A stretch of DNA of 64,000 nucleotides from Shewanella electrodiphila (GTDB lineage Bacteria > Pseudomonadota > Gammaproteobacteria > Enterobacterales > Shewanellaceae). Below are positions 43,122 to 51,200 of this stretch, piece by piece. Position numbers and translations under genes: made by a program. The notes beneath the pieces were generated by a model. It ran no database searches. It saw nothing but the letters and a program-made list of their open reading frames with translations, and was not told the DNA's origin. Every line of letters begins with the position of its first letter. Within the stretch, counting starts at the first letter, position 1. Location: the NCBI RefSeq assembly GCF_023283985.1, contig NZ_JAKIKU010000002.1, positions 1-64,000 of the forward strand, written 5' to 3'.

Positions 43122-43150
43122 TAAAAAAAAGCACCTTAAATTAAGGTGCC
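43122..43150 (-). terminator. terminator of the RelA/SpoT-like gene
   Basis: GGCACCTTAA and TTAAGGTGC pair; on the minus strand a long T run follows. It lies about 45 bp after the stop at 43195. Confidence 0.88.
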
Positions 43151-43194
43151 AAAATGGAAGGGGGTTGAACGGAAATAGGCAAAGCTTAATGGGG

Positions 43195-43989
43195 TTAAGC
43201 TGCTTGGGTTTGGTCTCCTATGTGTGTGTTGTCAAATTGGGCAAGGCTTTGGCGTTTATAGCTAAGCCAAGCTTTGTGATAAAGCTTATGTGATGACTGA
43301 CGCAGCTTAACAATTTGCATTAACTCTAAATCAGTTAGGGCGCGGTGCTGGGTTTGTGCGACAGCTTCAATATGCTGTATTTGTTCATAGACTTGATGTT
43401 CTGGGCCGCTTTTAATCTCAGCGATTTTGCTCAGATGTAATTGCACTTCTACAATCATTTTTGTTTGCGGTAATTTCACTAATAAATTTAAGTCGCGATA
43501 GCCTGATGCTTTGGGGTCTGCAAAGCGGTTTTTAACTTGCACAACCTCTGTGGTCTCAGCCAAGGCATCATAACTGCGCATTAATGTTTCAACGTCATCG
43601 GCAACCAACGTTGCTCTGGCAATATCGGTAATGAAACTGGCATCGCCATTGAATTTTCGTTCAATTTTTTGTTGCGCCCTTTGGTAACTTTTAATCTCAG
43701 GCATCAGTATATGAGTATGGCTTTCTTGACTGATGTTGTTGAGTAAATTACTCAGTTCTGTTTGCGCTAAAGGGGCGCGTTCAAATAACTGTTGTAAGCT
43801 ATCAGTTTCTTGTTGCGGCGCAGTACCTGAAGTACTTGCTAGGTTTAATAGACTGTCTAAATCATCAACAAGGGTCTGGTTAACATCGTAAACGGGTTTA
43901 ACAGGACTAGTATCAACAGTAACAGCTACGGCATTTCGCGTAGTGAGTAATAATAAAAATATAAAAAAGGTACGAAAAATTCTGTTCAT
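43195..43989 (-). CDS. exported RelA/SpoT-like nucleotidyltransferase-fold protein
   Basis: A 264-residue protein with a clear signal peptide (RTFFIFLLLLTTRNAVA, cleavage about residue 22). Residues about 95-210 resemble the RelA/SpoT synthetase domain. Catalytic-type D122 (TDIARATLV), the nucleotide-stacking Y164 (VKNRFADPKASGYRDLNL) and metal-binding E181 (IVEVQLHL) fall in the expected order. A central stretch HKLYHK follows. RelA/SpoT domains usually make (p)ppGpp in the cytoplasm, but related domains occur in exported toxins. Export here suggests either an effector or a non-synthetase role. ATG 43989 is preferred to GTG 44001. Neighbours give no immunity candidate except perhaps the SUKH gene. 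Confidence 0.65.
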   Translation of the reverse strand: MNRIFRTFFIFLLLLTTRNAVAVTVDTSPVKPVYDVNQTLVDDLDSLLNLASTSGTAPQQETDSLQQLFERAPLAQTELSNLLNNISQESHTHILMPEIKSYQRAQQKIERKFNGDASFITDIARATLVADDVETLMRSYDALAETTEVVQVKNRFADPKASGYRDLNLLVKLPQTKMIVEVQLHLSKIAEIKSGPEHQVYEQIQHIEAVAQTQHRALTDLELMQIVKLRQSSHKLYHKAWLSYKRQSLAQFDNTHIGDQTQAA

Positions 43990-44213
43990 TTGCGTTACCA
44001 CTGACTCTAAAGTTATGAAGGCATGAGTAATAAAGTATTCGTTATAACCCTTTTGGGATATGTGATTACTTTAGCTGGTGGAAGCTGAATCAAAGCTGAA
44101 TATTTTATCGACTATGGGTAGGTTTACCAATCTTTACAAAGTGATTATTAAGACTGTGATATTGAATATTGAGCAGGCTTTGATTTGCTAAATCTAGAAT
44201 GTTAAATCGCAAT

Positions 44214-44243
44214 AAAAAAGGACATCGAAATGATGTCCTTTTT
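44214..44243 (-). terminator. terminator of the M13 peptidase gene
   Basis: AAAAAGGACATC pairs with GATGTCCTTTTT around a 4-nt loop. Confidence 0.88.
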
Positions 44244-44288
44244 AGTCGTTCTATCCTTTAAGAAATAAAGGGTAGCTCAAGTGAGTGA

Positions 44289-46361
44289 CTACCAAATCTT
44301 TACGCGTTTAGCTGGTTCGATATACATTTTATCGCCTTCTTTCACGTCATAAGTTGTGTAGAACTCAGGCATGTTAGATAGGGCACCTAAAGCACGGAAA
44401 TGGCCTGGTGAATGTGGATCAGTTGCAACACGGTTACGCAAAGCTTCTTCTTTCATTTTCACTCGCCAGATTTGAGTGAAGCCCATAAAGAAACGTTGAT
44501 CGCCCGTTAAGCCGTCAATCACAGGTGCTTCTTTACCGTCTAATGACATTTTGTAAGCTTTATACGCAATAGTCACACCCGATAAATCACCGATGTTTTC
44601 GCCTAGTGTCAGTTCACCATTAACATGTAAGTCATCAAATACTTGGTAACCATCATATTGGGCAATTAACGCATTCCCTTTTTTGGTAAAGGCGGCTAAA
44701 TCAGCTTCAGTCCACCAATCACGCATATTTCCTTCGCCATCGAATTTAGCGCCTTGGTCATCAAAACCATGACCCATTTCGTGGCCAATTACTGCGCCGA
44801 TGCCACCGTAGTTAACCGCATCATCTGCTTGCATGTTGAAAAACGGAGGTTGCAAAATTGCTGCAGGGAACACAATCTCGTTCATCGTTGGATTGTAGTA
44901 AGCGTTGACGGTTTGCGGCGTCATGTGCCACTCGCCTTTATCAATTGGGCCGCCAAGTTTAGCAATATCTTTATTGTGGTTTTCAACGCTTGCACGCTGC
45001 GCATTACCGACTAAGTCATCGCCTTTAATGGTTAGCTTGCTGTAATCTTTCCATTTATCAGGGTAACCAATCTTTGGATTAAATTTGGCTAATTTGTCTT
45101 TAGCGGCCACTTTAGTGTCAGCACTCATCCAATCTAACGAGTCGATGCTAGTGCCGTATGCGCCACGTAAGTTTTCAACTAATACACTCATGCGATCTTT
45201 GGCTGCAGAAGTGAAATGACGCTTAACGTACACCTTACCTACAACTTCACCTAAAGTGCCACTGACTGTGTTTACACCACGTTTCCAGCGAGACTCTTGC
45301 TCTTCTTGACCGTTTAAGGTTTTAGAGAAGAAAGCAAAGTTTTCTGCATCAATGGCTTCAGACAAGTTACTTGCTGCATGGGTTAATACGCTCCACGTCA
45401 TGTAAGTTTTAAGGGTGTCTAAATCTGTTGCACCAATCACTTCACTCAAGCCGCTCACGTAACTAGGCTGGTTGATGATGATATCTTTTTGCTCTGCAAC
45501 ACCCATAGTTGTCAGGTATTGGTTCCAATCAATGTTCGGAGCAAGCTCTGCAAGCTCGGCTATTGTCATTTTATTGTAAGTTTTAGTGCTATCGCGGCTT
45601 TCAACCACATCCCAATGCTTTTCAGCAATGGCAGTTTCAAGGGCTAAAATAGACTCAGCAGCTGCCTTACCATCAGCAAGACCCGCTAAGTTAAACATTT
45701 TCTCAATGTGCTCAACGAAAGCTTTACGAATATTAACGAAACGTTCTTCTTCGTTAAAGTAATAGTCTTTTTCTGGCAGGCTTAGGCCATATTGCCAGAT
45801 ATGGGTGGCGTAACGGGTTGAGTCTTTTGCATCTACATTAACGTAAAAAGCCAGTGGGGTGCCGTAACCGTTAACTTGGCTATAGGCAAAAAAGTTAGTG
45901 AGGTCAGCTTTTGATGAAATAGCAGTGATTTTATCAAATTCAGCTTGGATAGGTGTGACACCTAATTTATTTAACGTTTCAACATCCATGAACGCGCGAT
46001 AAAGATCGGCTACTTTTTGTTCGTCAGTGCCAGCTGTCAGAGTAGGCATTGCTGCCACTTCTTCAATGATTGCTTTCACGTCTTCACGAGCATTTTCACG
46101 TAGGTCGTAAAAGGCGCCAATATTAGTACGATCGCCTGGGATTTCAGCTGTTTTTAGCCAAGTGCCGTTTACATATTCATAAAAGTCATCTTGTGGACGT
46201 ACTGATTTATCGATGTTTTGAAAATCGATACCTGATGTTAATGCAGTTTGAACTGCTTCAGCCGTTGCCGTTTTGGTGGTGTTTTGCACTTCATTATTAC
46301 TACAAGCACTGAGACCTGCGATCAATGAGGCACAAAGTCCCCCAATAACAAACTTATTCAT
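44289..46361 (-). CDS. M13-family metallopeptidase lipoprotein (PepO-like)
   Basis: A 690-residue neprilysin-type zinc peptidase. The signal peptide ends in lipobox LSAC, so the enzyme is anchored and faces the periplasm or outside. Zinc ligands are in VIGHEMGHGFD (HExxH) and the downstream Glu in ENIGDLSGV; NAYYNPTMNEIVFPAAIL precedes it, as in PepO/M13 enzymes. It degrades oligopeptides. AAGGAA precedes the ATG. It is transcribed alone, and its terminator is at 44214. Confidence 0.93.
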   Translation of the reverse strand: MNKFVIGGLCASLIAGLSACSNNEVQNTTKTATAEAVQTALTSGIDFQNIDKSVRPQDDFYEYVNGTWLKTAEIPGDRTNIGAFYDLRENAREDVKAIIEEVAAMPTLTAGTDEQKVADLYRAFMDVETLNKLGVTPIQAEFDKITAISSKADLTNFFAYSQVNGYGTPLAFYVNVDAKDSTRYATHIWQYGLSLPEKDYYFNEEERFVNIRKAFVEHIEKMFNLAGLADGKAAAESILALETAIAEKHWDVVESRDSTKTYNKMTIAELAELAPNIDWNQYLTTMGVAEQKDIIINQPSYVSGLSEVIGATDLDTLKTYMTWSVLTHAASNLSEAIDAENFAFFSKTLNGQEEQESRWKRGVNTVSGTLGEVVGKVYVKRHFTSAAKDRMSVLVENLRGAYGTSIDSLDWMSADTKVAAKDKLAKFNPKIGYPDKWKDYSKLTIKGDDLVGNAQRASVENHNKDIAKLGGPIDKGEWHMTPQTVNAYYNPTMNEIVFPAAILQPPFFNMQADDAVNYGGIGAVIGHEMGHGFDDQGAKFDGEGNMRDWWTEADLAAFTKKGNALIAQYDGYQVFDDLHVNGELTLGENIGDLSGVTIAYKAYKMSLDGKEAPVIDGLTGDQRFFMGFTQIWRVKMKEEALRNRVATDPHSPGHFRALGALSNMPEFYTTYDVKEGDKMYIEPAKRVKIW

Positions 46362-46678
46362 GTTGTTTCCTTTGCATTCTTGAAATCAAGTATTAATAAG
46401 CTCTTCAATGAGCTTTAGATGCTGATTTTTCATTTATTCTTTTAAACAGCAAAAGTGTAAATAGAAAATCAGTCTTTATTGTTGTGAACCCCATGTTAAG
46501 TGTTGAAAAGGGCATTTAACAAGGGGATAGGGCATTTTTGTTGATAAAATGTGAGCTTTTCAGGAACTGATATGTAACTAAAAATTACCGTTTTACTGCA
46601 GAAGCGGAATATTTGTTTTTCATTTGATGGTTCACGGCTCATAATAGCGGCTAATTAGACACTCAATTGGTTGTAGTA

Positions 46679-47371
46679 ATGCGTTTAGATAAGTTTATCT
46701 GTGAAAGTACTGAGCTCACTCGTTCATTGGCAAAAAGAGTATTAAAGTCAGGTGAAGTTACCTGTGATGGCGTGGTGGTAAAAGATGCCAGTTATAAAGT
46801 CGCTGAAGATACTGAAGTGTGCATCGAGGGACGTCAGATAACCATTATCGGTGAACGTTACATCATGATGAATAAGCCGGTCGATACGATTTGCTCAACC
46901 ATTGATGAAGAATATCAGTCGGTACTGAGTTTGATGGATATTGAAAAGGTCGATACGTTACATATAGCAGGCCGTCTTGATGTGGATACCACCGGGTTAG
47001 TGCTCATTACCAGTGACGGTTTGTGGTCGCACAAAATCACTTCACCTAAGAAAGACTGCGGTAAACGGTATTGGGTTGAGGTGGCTGAGCCACTTGATGA
47101 AGCTTTGATTGAGACCTTTAAAGAAGGGGTTCAGTTACGTAGCGAAGATGGGTTAACCAAACCCGCTCAGCTTGAAATTCTAGATGACACCCATGCTCGT
47201 TTAACCATCAGTGAAGGCAAATACCATCAAGTAAAACGTATGTTTGCCGCTGTGGGCAATAAAGTGGTCAATCTTCATCGTGAAGCGGTCGGCAGTATTG
47301 AAATGGAAGATGAATTGCTTGAAGGTGAATGGCGATTTTTAACTGATGAAGAAGTAAAGTCAGTTAAATAG
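46679..47371 (+). CDS. rsuA: 16S rRNA pseudouridine(516) synthase
   Basis: A 230-residue RsuA-type enzyme that makes pseudouridine 516 in 16S rRNA. It has an N-terminal S4-type RNA-binding domain (MRLDKFICESTELTRSLAKRVL) and the catalytic motif GRLDVDTTGLVL with the conserved Asp, followed by SEGKYHQVKRMFAAVG. The length matches E. coli RsuA (231). ATG 46679 is preferred; a TTG four codons upstream gives MVVVMRL. Confidence 0.93.
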   Translation: MRLDKFICESTELTRSLAKRVLKSGEVTCDGVVVKDASYKVAEDTEVCIEGRQITIIGERYIMMNKPVDTICSTIDEEYQSVLSLMDIEKVDTLHIAGRLDVDTTGLVLITSDGLWSHKITSPKKDCGKRYWVEVAEPLDEALIETFKEGVQLRSEDGLTKPAQLEILDDTHARLTISEGKYHQVKRMFAAVGNKVVNLHREAVGSIEMEDELLEGEWRFLTDEEVKSVK

Positions 47372-47399
47372 TTTACGACCCCCACGATAGATAATCGGC

Positions 47400-47432
47400 C
47401 ATAAAAAAGGGCCTTCTTTACAGAAGGCCCAA
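47400..47432 (-). terminator. terminator of the decayed subtilase copy
   Basis: GGGCCTTCT and AGAAGGCCC pair; on the minus strand Ts follow. It closely resembles the terminator at 48230 of the intact copy. Confidence 0.85.
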
Positions 47433-47454
47433 ACACTAGTTTTGGAACGCTATA

Positions 47455-47900
47455 TTAGTGTAGTTTACGACGTCGCGCAGCGCCCAATAAACCGACCAAA
47501 ATAAGACTAAAGACCCCCATGCTACTGCCTGAATCAGATTTCACAGGTGTTTCTTCTGGCGCCTCTTCTGCTGGTGGTGCTGCATCGATATCATCAGAAT
47601 TAACCGTTAGCATAAAGCTTGTGCTGGCTTGGTCATGTTGATTAGCCGAATCCATCATTGTCATTGTCATTGTCACTTTCACTTTCACGGTCACAGTCAC
47701 TTTCACGGTCACGGTCACAGTCACTTTAGCTTCCGTTTACCATACCAATCAGTATCTGGAGTGATAGTAAAGCTCATACCGTCTACTTAATCGACACGTT
47801 TTCACTGTGCATGTATTCCACTGTTAATTCTTCCATGACTTCATTTGCAGCCATTTTCTTACTCGGCATGCCGAAAGCGGTAATGTTGGTTAGGTTAAAG
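47455..47900 (-). pseudogene. decayed C-terminal fragment of a GlyGly-CTERM subtilase
   Basis: The 3' end (47455-47724, 89 residues) encodes ASTSFMLTVNSDD, a Glu/Pro linker and a GlyGly-CTERM-like tail SMGVFSLILVGLLGAARRRK, nearly the same plan as the C terminus of the intact gene at 48280-53280. Upstream, RPMSFTITPD-like coding (with WYG) continues only after frame changes and stop codons, so the reading frame is broken. A Val-Thr-coding repeat (GTGACC/GTGAAA units, about 47660-47725) fills the break. The gene is best seen as the remains of a tandem duplicate. No start or signal peptide exists. Confidence 0.8.
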
Positions 47901-48229
47901 TAGCCAATACTACTTCAAGCAGCAAAACCGATATTGAATATATAAAAGGAAGATAAATCCTTAAGAATACAATGTGAGCTGATTCTTAATTCATGATGTA
48001 ACTGTTGAAGTAAAGGTGAGGCGTTAAGCAAGGTCGAGTTAATTGTAAAAGAGTTAAAGAATCAACCTGACTCATCTAGTGTAGTGCTTGAGCAGCGCTT
48101 AAATAGTATTTGTATAAGACTAAGTCAAACCAAAATAGTCAATTACATCATAGGCTCTTAGCCATGATGTTCAATTATGCTAAGTCAATCAGCTTCTAGA
48201 ATAATATGTTTATGGCTATTTATAAGCAT
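47901..48229. other. gene-free spacer between the subtilase copies
   Basis: About 330 bp with no gene, AT-rich. It probably contains more remains of the duplicated gene or its neighbourhood, but similarity could not be followed by eye. Confidence 0.4.
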
Positions 48230-48257
48230 AAAAAAGGCCTTCATCTGAAGGCCTTTT
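48230..48257 (-). terminator. terminator of the subtilase gene
   Basis: AAGGCCTTC and GAAGGCCTT pair around ATCT, followed by Ts on the minus strand, about 25 bp after the stop. Confidence 0.88.
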
Positions 48258-48279
48258 GATTGATTATATTAATGAATTA

Positions 48280-51200
48280 TTAGTGATACTTTTTACGACG
48301 ACTTGCGCCAAGTAATCCTAAGAAAACTAACCCCAATAAACTTAAACTTCCTCCATCGTCATTATCTGGAGTTGCTTCAGGTTCAATTGGATTCTCTGCT
48401 GCTGGTGGAGTTGGTTCCACACCATCAGAGTTAACCGTTAACATGAATGTTGTCGTGCTCATATCATTCGGGAACAAGTTATCAGACACTGTCACAGTGA
48501 CCATGGTTTCACCCCAGAAATCAGCTGCTGGCGTAATATCAAAACTTGAACCTGATGTATGACCATTGACTACAGCAGTCACATTTTCGCCAGTGACTGT
48601 AATGGTGTTAGCAGACATGCCACCATCATTATCAGTATAGTGAACAGTAATGCCTTCAAGAGTCATGTTTTCTTCAACCATCTGGTCATCGATTGCTAAC
48701 ATGTTGATATTAGATGCAACGGTTATTGTTTGTGTTGCACTAGCATCAGCAATCCCATCAACTGTTCCTGTTACTGTCATTTCTTGATCCATACCTAAGG
48801 CAGCATCAATAACTTCAGCTTGGAATTCAATCGTGATACGACTAGATTGTGGGCCATCGATGTTATAACAAACCACTAAACCGTCTTTTAACTTATCGTT
48901 TAAATCGTTATAAGCAAATGATTCACCTTGGTGACCATTTAATGGCCACATGCCAGCACGCGGGCCATTGTAACCACGTACACCAATTGAACCGCTACCG
49001 TCTTGGCTGCCTACATCAACATTGTTATAAGCCATGATGTATTCATACTCACCGTCTACATGTCCTGTTCGCTCACGCATGAAGACTTGGAAATCATAAC
49101 TATCATCACGTGGAGTGATAGTTTGTTGCCAGTTTTCATCGTAACCGAAGTCATGAGTTGACGCTTTATCCCACTCTACTAATGTGTAACCTTCAAAGTA
49201 AGCAACGGTAACCCCTTTCTGTAATGCAGGATCCCAACTTGGTTCATACATAGAAAGAGTGGTTTTTTGGTTCCAGTTTTCATCTTGCGAAGCATTCCAT
49301 AACGGCGCTACGATGAAATCCGCAGGTGTAGTATATTCAGTCGCAGGTAGTTCCAAATGAACTTTCTGCGGCATGATGTCCCATGGGTTGTACTGAACAT
49401 AATCAAGTTGTAACCAACCACGAGAACTTAGTACCACTTGGTCTGTCACGAAGTATTCTTCATTATCGAAAGGTGCCATAGCATTATCGATAGTAGGAAT
49501 TATGATTTCATGAGTCCAAGTACCCCAGCCCCATTCATTGACTTCATAGAATGAGCCCCAAGAAGGTGCCATACCAAATCGTGCAAGGTCAACATACTCG
49601 CCGTCTATTGAGGTACCATCGAGGTACTCAATGTTCCAAGGTGTACGACACATTGCATCAGTTTCATTGGTTGTAACGATATAGTCAGTCTGTTTATCTG
49701 CAGTGTTTAACTGCTCAACTTGGACTGTAAAGCCATTATCGGTAGCAACGACTCCTGCAATACTTTCACTTAGTGAGCCATCAATAATACGTAAGCCGTC
49801 AGATAAGCTTGCTGCTATGTCAACTAAACGGTTCTCGCCGCTTTGGTTTGCCTGAACAGTTAAACGCATATCGATAATATCACCAACTCGAGCAGCATCT
49901 TGTGTGCTATCAATTGACACTGTGTTTTTACCACGAGTCATTTGCATAGGCACTAAAGTCAATGAACCTTCTTCATTAGCACCTGCATGAATAGCTGCTG
50001 CTGAGTAGTAGGTTTTGCCTTCTTCCATCATCATATCCCACTCAATGTTCAACGAAGAATTAAGTTCTTCAGAGTCAGAGAATGATAATTGAATGTCAGA
50101 AGTAACATCTTTTGCGACAACAGCATAAGACATCTCATAGGTATCAACACTTTCCCATGGGTACATAAGATAGTTTTGCACCATGATGACGTACTCGCCA
50201 GCTTCAGGATTTTCTAGTGAACAGTATTCCCCAATGCTAGTTTGTGGCAGTTGCGAACCACAAATCGCTTCAGAATAGTGGTACATGCCATCGCCATTGA
50301 AATCACGGAAAATCATGATGTCAGCATCGGCAAATATATCGTATTCCGTATTCATTGAAGACTTAATACGGTCAGTGATTTCAGCTCTAAATACTGCAGA
50401 GTTTTCTGGGACAGTGACTGGGAAAGTGGTAACACTTGCCAAATCGGTATTCCAAAAACCCTGATCATCAACAAATTGTTCACCGAACTGAAGACGTGCC
50501 GAATCAAATTCAATTGTTGTTGCTTCAACAGGCGTATAAACAACTCCTGATAACGTGTTTGCTGGCACACCAAATGGTACGTTTTCAATCATGTGGCTAG
50601 CAGCGTCATCATGGGCTTTAACATTGATAGTGTTAGGCAATGTTGTACCAATGAATGTAGCTGAATACGGCCAGTGAGATGCAGGAATAGTTTCATCAGT
50701 AGCGATGAAATGAATTTCACCTTGAGCATTGGCAATGGTGCCATCATGCCAAGCCATATCAGACTCTTGGAACGAGCCGTTAATGGTTAAGGTAATTGAT
50801 TCACCTTTCTTTAAGCTAAATTGCGACGGTGTTACGCTGACGTTAGCGCTAGGGTCTAATGAGTAATCCCAGTAAGGTTGGCCTTCACTTGCACGAGCCA
50901 CGCTCACATCCCAAGTGCCATCTTGTGTTGCTGTAACCGTTCTTAACCACGAGCAATCACGACCGCAATCGTTATTAATTAACTGTGGTAAGTTCAAGTC
51001 TCGGACTAAACCGCCATTTTGTGGGTTAGCACGGCGGAAGTTATCAGCTGTTTCATCCATGATCAAACCAGCATTAATTGCACGCTCGACATTGGCTAAG
51101 CCATGTCCTGCACGATAGACGCCAGCGACTTTTGTTTCGCCAGTATTAGGGTGCAGTGTTTTGATGGCCATGCTATCTGCAGTCATTTGCAGGGCAGACT

